From NCBI RefSeq assembly GCF_007747445.1, contig NZ_CP036425.1, positions 3,332,175 through 3,396,174 of the forward strand: DNA of 64,000 nt, in the 5' to 3' direction. Within the stretch, counting starts at the first letter, position 1; the number at the start of each line of letters is the position of its first letter. This document shows, piece by piece, positions 1 to 8,785 of this stretch. The notes beneath the pieces are model-generated. The model did no database searches, was not told where the DNA came from, and was given only the letters and a program-made list of their open reading frames with translations. The stretch comes from Poriferisphaera corsica (GTDB lineage Bacteria; Planctomycetota; Phycisphaerae; Phycisphaerales; Phycisphaeraceae). Position numbers and translations under genes: made by a program.

Positions 1-221
1 ACGGCTGACTTTCTGTGACTTACCACTATAAACGATGGCAATGTTATAGAGAGTTATTCTGCGCTTAGATAGCAGAGCACTTCTTATCGTTAGGCCGTGG
101 CGATACTGAAACATAAAAGTAAATGAATTGAGATAAGTCTAAGAGATTGGCTGCGCGATTGGTTTAATTGCGCGGCGGTATCGCATGAGAGGGCTGAAGC
201 TGAGGCTTCGCAGCGATTTGT

Positions 222-596
222 ATGTCGAGAAAACAACGTAAAAACAAGCAGTTTTATTGTATTCATTGCAGGCAACCGATCAGTGCAGACGCGTATGGAA
301 CGAAGCACCGAAACCATTGCCCGTTTTGTTTGTGGTCAAAGCATGTCGACGAGTTGCCGGGCGATCGAAATTGCGCCTGTCAGAGCGCGATGCGCCCGAT
401 CGCAGTAGAAACGCGAGGTGATGGAGAATGGGCGATCGTCCACCGATGTGAAGGGTGCGGGGAGATGAAGGCGAATCGCATTGCAGGCGATGATGATGAA
501 TTACAGCTATTGGGATTGATTTTAAGGCCGCTCACGGCTGCACCATTCCCAATCGATCACTTACCTATGAGAGGGCCAATGATCCCCTATAAATAA
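222..596 (+). CDS. RNHCP domain zinc-binding protein
   Basis: A 124-residue soluble protein. Two CxxC knuckles are seen in the first 40 residues (C13/C16 and C33/C36), the second inside the RNHCP signature that names this family, and a further CxxC at C76/C79. The spacing suggests one or two structural zinc sites. RNHCP proteins are short, widespread and of unknown biochemical role; nucleic-acid binding is only a guess from the zinc-ribbon look and the basic N-terminus. The gene stands alone, with no clear ribosome-binding site. Family assignment is firm, function is not. Confidence 0.85.
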   Translation: MSRKQRKNKQFYCIHCRQPISADAYGTKHRNHCPFCLWSKHVDELPGDRNCACQSAMRPIAVETRGDGEWAIVHRCEGCGEMKANRIAGDDDELQLLGLILRPLTAAPFPIDHLPMRGPMIPYK

Positions 597-706
597 TGGC
601 TAACTAACAGATAGGTTCTATGAAATAGAATAATTATTTTTGTAAAACTAATACTGACGTGTGCAATCACTGCATAGTAAAAGCGGTGTGGTGATTGCAT
701 GCGCTT

Positions 707-853
707 TTACTTGCTCTGATCAATATCGGAGGCAGGCGGCTCTTTTACTTTATCTCTATAGCAACCACGGAATTCGACATTACCAACCGCGACGGCAACC
801 ACGACTGCGAGTAACACACAGAAGATTCCAAAAAGAAGGATAAGGATATCCAT
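707..853 (-). CDS. Small membrane protein, 48 aa
   Basis: A 48-residue ORF beginning ATG at 853 and ending TAA at 707-709. The first 25 residues are a continuous hydrophobic helix (MDILILLFGIFCVLL...), followed by a charged tail with Lys, Asp and Glu, so a single-pass membrane protein is expected. A purine-rich ribosome-binding site (GAGGAAG) lies inside the last codons of the gene before it, two bases of spacer away, so translation is probably coupled. It is the third gene of a reverse-strand cluster with the 58-codon ORF and the DUF378 protein. Function unknown. Confidence 0.6.
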   Translation of the reverse strand: MDILILLFGIFCVLLAVVVAVAVGNVEFRGCYRDKVKEPPASDIDQSK

Positions 854-855
854 GC

Positions 856-1032
856 TTACTTCCTCGTTTTGCCTAGAAGATAGAAATTGCCGAAGCTAAG
901 GATGGACGGCACCCAGAGTCCGACGAAGATTGCTTCAATACGGTTGTGTGAAAACCAGAGACTGATTGAGAACAAAAAGGAAACAGCAACTGCGATGTAG
1001 ATATAGCACTTAGCGGTTTTTAAGTAGTTCAT
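856..1032 (-). CDS. Small membrane protein, 58 aa
   Basis: A 58-residue ORF starting ATG at 1032, with a GGAG ribosome-binding site 8 bases upstream. Two hydrophobic stretches are visible (about residues 8-25 and 34-53), giving a predicted two-helix inner-membrane protein with a basic C-terminus (KTRK). It follows the DUF378 gene by 31 bases and precedes the 48-residue ORF by two bases, which argues for one transcript of three small membrane proteins. No family was recognised. Confidence 0.62.
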   Translation of the reverse strand: MNYLKTAKCYIYIAVAVSFLFSISLWFSHNRIEAIFVGLWVPSILSFGNFYLLGKTRK

Positions 1033-1063
1033 ATGGCACTCCGATAGCTGCGAATCACGAGGA

Positions 1064-1315
1064 TCAGCGATCGTATGAGGCAGAAGATTGATCCCTAGAA
1101 GCGTATCGGTTGAAGAAGGTATAGAAGGTTAGATGCAACGCTGCGATCCCAACAAGGGCATGGCTGAGGAAACCTAATACTGGGTACGAATCAAGAATCG
1201 CAGACAAAATATCGATACCGTAAAGGCCGAATAGCCCGGTATTAATGCCGACGATGATTAGAAGAAATGCTGGAATCGAATTAAGAACACGAGGCACGTT
1301 TTTATTAGAAATCAT
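1064..1315 (-). CDS. DUF378 family membrane protein
   Basis: An 83-residue protein with two transmembrane segments (about residues 13-35 and 45-68). The pattern of a first helix ending in a Gly-Leu-Phe-Gly-Leu-Tyr-Gly turn and a second helix beginning at a small-residue-rich Ala-Leu-Val-Gly-Ile-Ala stretch matches the DUF378 (YuzA-like) family, usually about 70 residues and of unknown function. It heads a reverse-strand cluster of three small membrane proteins. The charged tail (RYASRDQSSASYDR) is longer than in typical family members. Confidence 0.75.
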   Translation of the reverse strand: MISNKNVPRVLNSIPAFLLIIVGINTGLFGLYGIDILSAILDSYPVLGFLSHALVGIAALHLTFYTFFNRYASRDQSSASYDR

Positions 1316-1671
1316 GCGAAAGTATAGACACGAAAGGTCCTGGAATCACGCATCCAGACACTGTGCCACTTTGGGGAGGCCCAACGAGCTTTGAGTGATG
1401 AGTTCGGACAGACCGGAGCACAGAATAATCAGTGCCAAAGATGGGGTTTTCAGCATAAATCGAAAATTTTATGCTAATTCGGGCAGTTTACATGAGGGTA
1501 GGACGTCCCCGAGGGCAAATCCGGTTATAATTTGCGTCTCAAGCTGCGGCTTTTGCCAGATTCAAGCGACGCCAGAACGCGGCATGATGCTAAGGTGAAT
1601 TCGGTCACATCAGCTTGAGCAACCGTGTTCATGATTACAAGTGGATTCAATCATTTTTAGCGAGAACGAAT
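1316..1671 (+). other. Intergenic, no convincing gene
   Basis: This 356-base gap lies between the divergent DUF378 cluster and the next small gene. A 67-codon ORF at 1395-1598 has no family resemblance and no ribosome-binding site, so it was not called. A TTATAAT hexamer-like box near 1524-1530 could be a forward -10 element, but no matching -35 was found. Otherwise nothing is seen. Confidence 0.4.
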
Positions 1672-1899
1672 ATGCAACTCCAAGAAGCACTCAACCTCAT
1701 TCATCAGAAATTCGTCAACGAATCACAGGGCAAAGAAGAAGAAAGCGTCAGCGCGAAATACTTCGAAGCTTTTGAAAAATTCCCAGCCGTGATGGAAACC
1801 GCATCACAGATCTTTGCAGCTCAGATCATTGCTCAAAATATCCAACAGCAGCAAGCTGCGGGCCAAGGCGAAGCTCCAAGCCCAATCCAGACACCATAA
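1672..1899 (+). CDS. Small hypothetical protein
   Basis: A 75-residue soluble protein if the ATG at 1672 is used; an in-frame TTG at 1615 would add 19 residues. Neither start has a strong ribosome-binding site; the ATG has a weak GCGAGAA upstream. The sequence is Gln/Ala/Glu-rich and probably alpha-helical, with a Gln-rich stretch (NIQQQQAAGQG) near the end and a Pro-rich tail. A strong intrinsic terminator follows 20 bases downstream, supporting a genuine transcription unit. No family recognised. Confidence 0.5.
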   Translation: MQLQEALNLIHQKFVNESQGKEEESVSAKYFEAFEKFPAVMETASQIFAAQIIAQNIQQQQAAGQGEAPSPIQTP

Positions 1900-1920
1900 G
1901 TGCCTGAACAGATCAAATAA

Positions 1921-1950
1921 AAAAGCCCGCACAAGTGTGTGGGCTTTTTT
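1921..1950. terminator. Bidirectional intrinsic terminator
   Basis: AAAGCCCGCAC and GTGTGGGCTTT form a GC-rich stem with a short loop, flanked by A-runs on the left and T-runs on the right. It sits between two convergent genes (the small hypothetical and yqeY) and can serve both. Confidence 0.85.
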
Positions 1951-1973
1951 TATGATTGACTATAACTTTTCGG

Positions 1974-2411
1974 TTAGCCTCGGATTGCTCGAATGGCAGC
2001 ATTCACATTCTTACCTTCAACAGCATGCTCAGCTACTTTGAGATGCTTCATTGCTACGCCCATGGCTTGACCATCATTGCCTGCAGCAACCACATTATCC
2101 TTCACGGATTCGAGCTCAGCAACGATTTCATCAACGGTTAAAGTCTTGGGCAGAAGCGTTTCTAAAATCACGATCTCGGCTTTGCATCTCTCTGCCATCG
2201 CCTTGTCTTTTGTAAGACTAATCGTTTCGTTAGATGACTTCACCATCTTACGGATGATTTTTTCGCAACGCTCGTTGGTCATCGGATCGACAGAACGACT
2301 AGCTTCGGTTTCCAAATCACCCAGTGCGACTTTGAGGATACTTTTTTCGAGTTCGTTTCGTTCCAGCATGGCTTTGCGGACACGTTGTTTGATCACTGCG
2401 ATCATGCTCAT
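1974..2411 (-). CDS. yqeY: GatB/YqeY domain protein
   Basis: A 145-residue protein matching the full length of the YqeY family (about 147 residues). Recognisable elements are the N-terminal helix with the ILKVALGDLETEA segment, the central LETLLPKTLT motif and the C-terminal AMGVAMKHLKV segment. The domain resembles the tRNA-binding tail of GatB, the amidotransferase subunit that corrects misacylated Glu-tRNA(Gln) and Asp-tRNA(Asn), but free-standing YqeY has no proven activity. A good ribosome-binding site (AGGAG) lies 6 bases before the ATG. Confidence 0.92.
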   Translation of the reverse strand: MSMIAVIKQRVRKAMLERNELEKSILKVALGDLETEASRSVDPMTNERCEKIIRKMVKSSNETISLTKDKAMAERCKAEIVILETLLPKTLTVDEIVAELESVKDNVVAAGNDGQAMGVAMKHLKVAEHAVEGKNVNAAIRAIRG

Positions 2412-2504
2412 GATTAACTCCTGAGATTATTGGTGTGTGGGTGATTCTATGATTAAGCAGCATATTGTAGCGTTTTTTTCGACGAAATCATTGCCGGTCA
2501 ACGC

Positions 2505-3038
2505 TCAATCATTCGGTAATCGATAGAACCCCTTGCCCTCCTGAAGCAATTGCCTTCGCTTAACCAGCTCCTCCCAAACAGCTTGCGGGTAGGTTGCCGG
2601 CGGCTGAATGGCAAACATTTGCTCCGCCTCACGGCTCGTCGCTGCATCTAACTTTAGCTTGAGCCGCCGCCTAAATGCCCGCATGGCCTGCTTGAGCATT
2701 ACATCGGACAGCCAATCAATTTCTTCGTCTTCTCCCTCATCTTCATCTTCCTCAATCGGGGCCAAAGGTGGCAGATCCGTTTCGGTTAATGCTGTGGGTA
2801 TACCCATTGAAATGGGTTCCGGTTTTGAAGGAAGTTTTATCTGTTCGAGCAGATCGTTGAACTCATCTATATCACGATCTCGCACTATCTGAAGATGACG
2901 CATGACATCCGTATCGATCTCTCTCAATTTCTTAGCCACATCCTGCCACAAGATCGCCAGCTTCGACTCATCGTCTTCCAAAAATACTTCAACAGCCAAA
3001 CGCTCCAGCTGCTCAACACTCTTTTTACGATCACACAT
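2505..3038 (-). CDS. Hypothetical acidic/helical protein
   Basis: A 177-residue soluble protein with no signal peptide. The first 70 residues are helical and charged; a Pro-rich linker leads to a strongly acidic patch (EEDEDEGEDEEIDW, about residues 97-110), then a basic helix rich in Arg and Lys (about 119-133). ATG at 3038 was preferred to the in-frame TTG at 3044. It lies 93 bases upstream of yqeY on the same strand, so co-transcription is possible. No family recognised. Confidence 0.6.
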   Translation of the reverse strand: MCDRKKSVEQLERLAVEVFLEDDESKLAILWQDVAKKLREIDTDVMRHLQIVRDRDIDEFNDLLEQIKLPSKPEPISMGIPTALTETDLPPLAPIEEDEDEGEDEEIDWLSDVMLKQAMRAFRRRLKLKLDAATSREAEQMFAIQPPATYPQAVWEELVKRRQLLQEGKGFYRLPND

Positions 3039-3203
3039 CTTCAAAACCCAATAGCATGGTTATAACGATTACGTCAATGACATAACATAAACATAACAGG
3101 AAGTTTGGGTAAACACTTGTGGAATATGTCAATTGTCGCCACAATGATGAAGTGTCCAAGCCCTGTACTTGTTCCATAATTATAGTGGAGATGAGCAAAT
3201 AAG

Positions 3204-3605
3204 ATGCAAGACAAGATCAGCAAATCTGAACAGGAATGGAAAGAAAAACTTACACCTGAGCAATACCACGTTCTCCGTGAAAAGGGCACAGAGCGTGCTT
3301 TCACCGGAACTTACAACAATAGTAAGAAACATGGCACTTACTGTTGTGCGGGATGCGGGACAGAGCTATTTGAGTCAAATACCAAATTTGACTCAGGCTC
3401 AGGCTGGCCGAGCTTCTTCGAAGCCATATCTCCCGAAAATGTCGAGCTTGAAACAGACATGTCGCATGGCATGGTTCGCGTCGAAGTGATGTGCGCGAAA
3501 TGCGGAGGACATCTCGGACATGTCTTCAATGACGGCCCTGCTCCATCAGGAAAACGATTTTGCATCAACTCTGCTTCGCTCAATCTCAACGAAAACAATG
3601 ATTAG
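3204..3605 (+). CDS. msrB: Peptide-methionine (R)-S-oxide reductase MsrB
   Basis: A 133-residue stand-alone MsrB, which reduces methionine-R-sulfoxide in oxidised proteins using thioredoxin. The zinc site is complete (C48-x2-C51 and C97-x2-C100), the core [10 protein letters not shown] and [12 protein letters not shown] motifs are present, and the catalytic cysteine is C120 in RFCINS. There is no signal peptide, so it acts in the cytoplasm. It is not fused to or next to msrA. It is divergent from the yqeY pair. Confidence 0.96.
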   Translation: MQDKISKSEQEWKEKLTPEQYHVLREKGTERAFTGTYNNSKKHGTYCCAGCGTELFESNTKFDSGSGWPSFFEAISPENVELETDMSHGMVRVEVMCAKCGGHLGHVFNDGPAPSGKRFCINSASLNLNENND

Positions 3606-3871
3606 AACAAGGTGCGACATCATACCTCGTTCAACTGCAAACCTTTTATAAAATATTATTCCATCAGGTATGCCCGCATTGCCTTGCGTGTAATATCCGA
3701 TTTTCTTTTTCCTAACTCCAAGTCATTCTAGTAGTAACAAAACAGACGACGGATTTGCTGCTGCATATCAAATTTCTTTATTCATTTCGTCGCCTTCGTG
3801 TCTCATCAATGAACACACATCGATAACATCGCACTACATGTTTCTAGTTGCGATGACCCTTGGGGATGACC

Positions 3872-4375
3872 ATGATAGCAGAGTGCTTAAGACAATTACT
3901 TGATAGAAAAATGATCACTGTTAAAGAGATCGAAGAAGCGACCGGCCGCGGAAATTCAACAATATATCGCTGGCTCGAGAACAAATCTCACCCAGACATC
4001 AACGATTACATCACGCTCATCCACCGGATTGAAGATCAACGTGTTCGTGCCGCTTTGCTTGACGCCATCACTTCCAATCTACCGGTTTCGATACATTGGG
4101 TCGAAGAAGATGAAGAAGTCAATCATCACAATATCTTTGGCAACTTTATCCTTGAGGCGAAACAGCAAACCATCCAAGCCATTCAAGTTCTCCTCGACAT
4201 TCTCAACAAACTAGAAAACAACGACGTCAACGAACGTCTATCAACACAAGACTGTGCTGATATTAATGAAGCAATCAACACCAATATCAGCATCCACACA
4301 CACCTCAAACAAGGCCTATCTCGTCACGCTGGACGTCGGCGCAAGGCGCGGCCGCTACAGTACGTCAGCACATAA
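3872..4375 (+). CDS. Small HTH DNA-binding protein
   Basis: A 167-residue protein with an N-terminal helix-turn-helix (about residues 8-45: ITVKEIEEATGRGNSTIYRWLE), like the phage or plasmid regulator folds in which the second helix reads DNA. A helical middle and a basic C-terminal tail (RHAGRRRKARP) follow. Three in-frame starts are possible (TTG 3860, ATG 3866, ATG 3872); the last has a GGGG-type ribosome-binding site five bases upstream. It stands alone, so its target is unknown. The HTH call is by pattern; no family name is claimed. Confidence 0.6.
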   Translation: MIAECLRQLLDRKMITVKEIEEATGRGNSTIYRWLENKSHPDINDYITLIHRIEDQRVRAALLDAITSNLPVSIHWVEEDEEVNHHNIFGNFILEAKQQTIQAIQVLLDILNKLENNDVNERLSTQDCADINEAINTNISIHTHLKQGLSRHAGRRRKARPLQYVST

Positions 4376-5015
4376 CCACCTGCAAGAACATCGTAATTCC
4401 TCCAAATATCCATCCGCACCAACTCCATCTTTCATATTCTGCCAAATAATTCTTTTCCCATTTTTCGAGTAACGGTTAATAGCTAATAGATTCATCATCT
4501 CCAAGACTGGCTTCCCATATTTTCAGTGTAAACTGCTCAGTGGAATGCCTCCACATACTCAAAATTTCGACATCACCCGTATCAATACGCTATCTAATAC
4601 AAGGTCGCACCTACAAAATACCGGAGGGTGTCGATCTTGCCTGCATTCGGCCAAATATATTATTCGCGTCATTCTCACACGTTTTCGGCCGCCAATATCC
4701 TGTCATTATTTCAGCATATCGCTACCACAAAGCCCCGAATCGCAAACACTTAAAGCCTGAAAAGACCAAAATACAGCAAACACTCTTTTCCAGAATCTGC
4801 TACAATAGCCCACAGTATTCAGCTCGGGTATTGTCAGGTTTTGGTCTACCTCTCGCTTGCACTGACAATTTCTTTGACAGCAGGTTTCGCGAAACATTTT
4901 CTTTACCGACCATTAGGCGGCATATGCCATCCCGATTCCTGACTTTGAGCTGGTGATTTTTCATCACACCAACATTGATCCATTCCTGAGAGCAGTCTGG
5001 ATTACAAGCGTCATC
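4376..5015 (+). other. Intergenic, no convincing gene
   Basis: About 640 bases between the HTH gene and the WG-repeat gene. A 138-codon ORF at 4540-4956 starts with GTG, lacks a ribosome-binding site and reads as random composition, so it was not called. No terminator, repeat or structured element was noticed. Confidence 0.4.
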
Positions 5016-6272
5016 ATGCAAATGCAACGATTCATTTCGCTAATCCTGTTATTCGCCACATTGTTGTGTACACACGCGCACGCTCAGATTAATGATGATT
5101 TTCAGCAAATCTTTGGCAGCAAGTACGTAGGTGATGGAGCGTATCTCAAAAAAGCCGAATGGGATGACCATTTTTACCCCATTAATATCAACAATAAATG
5201 GGGATATATTAATCAACGCGGTGAAATCACCATCTTCCCACAATTCGATTGGGCTGACGTCCAATACGCAGGCATCATGCGCATCGTTGTCGGTGGCCGA
5301 ACGGGATTTATCACTTACAACTCCGGCAGTGGCCAAATTGAATGGCTCGTTCAACCCATCTACGCATGGGCCGACCATTTTGCAGAGGGCGTTGCCATTA
5401 TCTCCGATGGCAACAAATACGGCTTCATCAATAGAATCGGCATCCAAACAGTTCCACTCGAACTAGATGGTGCATTAAGATACAGAGAAGGATTAGCCGC
5501 TTTCCAAAAAGGCAATCTCATCGGTTACATGAACCGTGTCGGCAAAGTAATGATCCCTGCTAAATTTGACCTCGCGCATTCATTCTCAGAAAACGTTGCG
5601 GTTGCACGCACATCAACGAGATCTAGCAAAACACTTGGCTACATCGATCGCAAAGGTGAATTCGTTTACACAGTCAAGAACAATCAATTCGATACGCTTT
5701 CGAGCTTCTCAGATGGCTTGGCTGCCATTGAAAAAAATGGCTTATGGGGTTTCATTAACCGTAAATACGAGTTAGTCACAGAACCTCAATTCGAGCAAGT
5801 TCGCCCATATTTCAGCGACTTTGCAGCCGTCAGGAAAAACGGTAAATGGGGTTACATCAACAAAGAAGGCAAGACAGTCATCGAGCCACAATACGACGAA
5901 GCTTATGACTTCCAAGAAGTTCTTGCCATGATTAAGGTCAATAACAAATACGGCTTCATCAACCGTGAAGGTGAAAATATCATCCCACCACAGTTTGCTG
6001 ATGCCCTGCCCTATTACTTTGACACCGCACGCATTTCACAATTCCCCAATTTCGGTTACATCGATATCGAAGGCAGCATCATTTGGGATCCACGATCACC
6101 TCATGACGGTATCTACAATCTCAACGACAACAAAAAGCGAATGAAGGCACCGACTAAACGTAGCCAAGCCAGTATTCCTTACAAGCAAGACCACATCTAC
6201 CAAGACAAATTGCCTAAAGAACGAGACAATTCAAAAAGCCGTTCACGTTCTCGCAGAAATCGAAGACGATAA
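5016..6272 (+). CDS. Secreted WG-repeat protein
   Basis: 418 residues from the ATG at 5016, which gives a clean signal peptide (MQMQRFISLILLFATLLCTHAHAQ, cleavage after AHA); an in-frame GTG at 4953 would bury it. The body is a string of about eight WG repeats, each carrying a W/F/Y-G-[FY]-I/M-[ND] core (KWGYIN, KYGFIN, LIGYMN, TLGYID, LWGFIN, KWGYIN, KYGFIN, NFGYID) and a P-x-F/Y-D/E end. WG repeats form beta-hairpin scaffolds for protein contacts. The C-terminal 50 residues are highly basic with a Ser/Arg tail (SRSRSRRNRRR). An exported binding or structural role is likely. Confidence 0.85.
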   Translation: MQMQRFISLILLFATLLCTHAHAQINDDFQQIFGSKYVGDGAYLKKAEWDDHFYPININNKWGYINQRGEITIFPQFDWADVQYAGIMRIVVGGRTGFITYNSGSGQIEWLVQPIYAWADHFAEGVAIISDGNKYGFINRIGIQTVPLELDGALRYREGLAAFQKGNLIGYMNRVGKVMIPAKFDLAHSFSENVAVARTSTRSSKTLGYIDRKGEFVYTVKNNQFDTLSSFSDGLAAIEKNGLWGFINRKYELVTEPQFEQVRPYFSDFAAVRKNGKWGYINKEGKTVIEPQYDEAYDFQEVLAMIKVNNKYGFINREGENIIPPQFADALPYYFDTARISQFPNFGYIDIEGSIIWDPRSPHDGIYNLNDNKKRMKAPTKRSQASIPYKQDHIYQDKLPKERDNSKSRSRSRRNRRR

Positions 6273-6304
6273 CCGCATACCGCCATCATCAACCTAAAAC
6301 ACGG

Positions 6305-6329
6305 ACACCCACATCATAAATGTGGGTGT
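6305..6329 (+). terminator. Intrinsic terminator
   Basis: ACACCCACAT and ATGTGGGTGT form a perfect 10-bp stem with a 5-base loop just downstream of the WG-repeat gene. Only a short T-rich stretch follows (TATTTAT), so termination may be partial. Confidence 0.65.
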
Positions 6330-6480
6330 TATTTATCTGAATTCAATTCTGTATAACTGCCGCGTCAGCATAATTTGTCGCATCCCATTCATGGCATTTT
6401 TCGCAAAAACCCTTTTTCCATAGGGGTTTAGCATATCTCATTTTATAATCACAACCTCTCCTGTTCTTGGCATCAAATAC

Positions 6481-7467
6481 ATGAAAACGCATAAAACAAT
6501 CACAACTCTATGCATCGTCGTGATGTGTATACTTTTGCCCGCTACTGGCACCACAGCAAGTGATCAAACTGCGCAAGAAACTTACTCATGGATGCCTACC
6601 AACTCAAATAACATGCAATCATGCATCAAAGCAGAAAAACGATATGCTAAACAAGTAAATGAACAACTTAACATCAACCTCACACTATACGAGACAGATT
6701 ACTTTCTCCTCTACACCGATCTACCGAAAAACAATGCCACGCATTGGCGTAATCAACTTGATTCAATGTATAAAAAGCTGATTCGCTTACTTAAATTACC
6801 TCATAACTACAACATTTGGGCTGGCAAAGCATCAATCTATCTGTTCAATAAAAAGCAGCAATTTATAGAGTTCGAAAAAACCTTCTATAAAAACAAGATC
6901 ACATTTGAAGCCGCCCTTTGCCACCAACACTACACAGGCGAAGTACGCCTTGCTTTATATTCGCTCAAAGACCAGCTTTTCATGCAGCAACTTTTCATAC
7001 ATGAAACCATGCATGGCATCATTCACCGCTACAAAACATCCGTCCGTATCCCAACATGGTTAAACGAAGGCATCTCTGAATGGGCTGCGAACCAAATCTT
7101 AGGCGATGCACCTTCTTTCCGTACAAAAAAACTGCTCAGTAAAAACTATCTACAAAAAATTGGCTATTTACCATCTGATTTTTTCAGTGACTACCGCTTC
7201 AAGCCAGAATTCTATGGTATCGCATTAGAGCTCACGCGTTCTCTCATGTCTCGCAGTCAGGACAACTTCATTTATCTTCTTACGCAAATCAAAAACAAAA
7301 AACCTTGGCATAAAGCTCTTAAATCAACAAATGATATCACACCCGAGGAACTCATCCTTTCATATGCTCACTCAATAGGCCTTGAAGACCTACCAATTGA
7401 AATTCCCTCATCAAACGAAACTCATCAACCACCAAAAAACCTGCCTCAGTCTGCTATACCAAAATGA
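6481..7467 (+). CDS. Secreted gluzincin-type metalloprotease
   Basis: 328 residues with an N-terminal signal peptide (about residues 1-27). The zinc site is visible: HETMH (HExxH) near residue 175, then WLNEGISEW about 20 residues on, whose Glu is the third ligand in gluzincins. This matches the peptidase-MA/DUF1570-like group of secreted proteases common in planctomycetes. The N-terminal third contains a Tyr-rich segment with YLF and is likely the substrate-side lobe; the C-terminus is Pro/Ser-rich. Substrate unknown. It shares direction with the WG-repeat gene but is separated by a hairpin. Confidence 0.8.
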   Translation: MKTHKTITTLCIVVMCILLPATGTTASDQTAQETYSWMPTNSNNMQSCIKAEKRYAKQVNEQLNINLTLYETDYFLLYTDLPKNNATHWRNQLDSMYKKLIRLLKLPHNYNIWAGKASIYLFNKKQQFIEFEKTFYKNKITFEAALCHQHYTGEVRLALYSLKDQLFMQQLFIHETMHGIIHRYKTSVRIPTWLNEGISEWAANQILGDAPSFRTKKLLSKNYLQKIGYLPSDFFSDYRFKPEFYGIALELTRSLMSRSQDNFIYLLTQIKNKKPWHKALKSTNDITPEELILSYAHSIGLEDLPIEIPSSNETHQPPKNLPQSAIPK

Positions 7468-7485
7468 TAAGGCAGCCTGAGGCAG
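7441..7485. repeat. Inverted repeat at convergent gene ends
   Basis: CTGCCTCAG (7441-7449) and CTGAGGCAG (7477-7485) are perfect 9-base inverted repeats spanning the protease stop codon. No T-run follows, so it may be a rho-independent-like mRNA end stabiliser rather than a full terminator. Confidence 0.5.
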
Positions 7486-7566
7486 TTCACATCTCTATTC
7501 CCCCTAAACCTATCTCGTGATTAGTAGCACCTAAACCTTACGCACATCTAAAAAGTAATGGCAAAA

Positions 7567-8487
7567 CTACTTCTTCAAAAGATATCGCCACCGCCCTCCC
7601 ATTGGCAGCAGCATCTCTCCCTCCTCTTCATCATCTTCCTCCCAATCCACATCTAACTCTTCCGCCATATCCATAGCACATTCCCCCGCCATTTCCAACT
7701 GAGCCAGCTTCTCCTTCCGTCTCAGTTCTTTCTCAATCTCCCATTCCTGGACTATGTCTAGCCCGTTAACAATCTCCATCCGCCCCGTCGAATCCTCGAC
7801 TATCGCAGTACAACTCTCCACCCAATCTCCGCAATTCAGGTAAACCACATCCTCATCCTCAATCCGATCGCTATGATGAATATGCCCACAAATCACACCA
7901 TCCAACTCCTGCCTTCTAGCCTCAGCAATCAACCTTTCTTCAAAACGACTAATAAAAGTGCAAGCATGCTTTACCTTTAACTTCATGTAAGCTGACACTG
8001 ACCAGTATTTATACCCCAATAATGCACGACATTTGTTGTACCAAGTATTGATTCGTATCAACCACTCGTATGCCACGCTCCCCAGCACCGATAAAAATCT
8101 TGAGTGCTTGACCACCAGATCATACTGATCTCCGTGTGTCACCAAGTATCTCTTTCCATCTCCACCATCGTGCACCACAAACGGCTCAACCTTCACACCA
8201 CCAAACTCCAAACCATAATACTGCCTTGCCGCCTCATCATGATTCCCCGGCACAAATACCACTTCTGTCCCCCGCTTAATCATCTTCAAGATTCGCCGCA
8301 CAACTTCGTTATGCTCAGCAGGCCAATACCACCGCTGCTTCAGCCGCCACATATCGATAATGTCACCCACCAAATACAGTTTCTCACAATCAACACATTT
8401 CAAAAACTTGGCTGCCTCTTTCGCTTGGCTTCCATTACTACCCAAATGAATGTCCGAGATAAAAACCGTTCGGTATTTCAGCTTCAT
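7567..8487 (-). CDS. UDP-2,3-diacylglucosamine diphosphatase-like phosphoesterase
   Basis: A calcineurin-like metallophosphoesterase of 306 residues from the ATG at 8487; a GTG at 8559 would add 24 poorly folded residues. The metal motifs occur in order: SDIHLGS, GDIIDMW, GNHDE, a His in THGDQYD, and GHIHHSD. The layout matches the LpxH/YbbF-like group seen in bacteria making lipid A, where the enzyme cleaves UDP-2,3-diacylglucosamine to lipid X, but related proteins have other substrates. The C-terminal 50 residues are unusually acidic (WEEDDEEEGE). It has no lpx neighbours here, so the substrate is inferred. Confidence 0.78.
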   Translation of the reverse strand: MKLKYRTVFISDIHLGSNGSQAKEAAKFLKCVDCEKLYLVGDIIDMWRLKQRWYWPAEHNEVVRRILKMIKRGTEVVFVPGNHDEAARQYYGLEFGGVKVEPFVVHDGGDGKRYLVTHGDQYDLVVKHSRFLSVLGSVAYEWLIRINTWYNKCRALLGYKYWSVSAYMKLKVKHACTFISRFEERLIAEARRQELDGVICGHIHHSDRIEDEDVVYLNCGDWVESCTAIVEDSTGRMEIVNGLDIVQEWEIEKELRRKEKLAQLEMAGECAMDMAEELDVDWEEDDEEEGEMLLPMGGRWRYLLKK

Positions 8488-8737
8488 CTTTGACTGCCGA
8501 CACTTTGTCAGCCTCCTGTGTGTTCGCTCATGAGTCCGCCCGACACCCCATACGCTCACAACCTAATCTCATCTCACGCACATAAGTTTACTCCTCCAAA
8601 CACCCCCTAGCACCCAGCCTTATCTATTTCTAACCATGCAAACCCCACGTTATCTATTTGTAAAAACAATGTTAAACACAACCCTGATTCCGATTATTTT
8701 CACATCCATCTAACACGTCATTAGCCAAACAAAAAAA

Positions 8738-8757
8738 GCAGCGATGAATCGCTGCTC
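8738..8757 (-). terminator. Intrinsic terminator of the FKBP gene
   Basis: AGCAGCGA and TCGCTGCT form an 8-bp stem with a 4-base loop; read on the reverse strand it is followed by seven Ts. It lies about 30 bases after the stop codon of the reverse-strand FKBP gene. Confidence 0.85.
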
Positions 8758-8785
8758 TTAAAAATTCTAATCATTATCATGCTTT

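Noticed and set aside
4540-4956. 138-codon forward ORF in the gap before the WG-repeat gene
   Set aside because: GTG start, no ribosome-binding site, no family resemblance, composition like random sequence.
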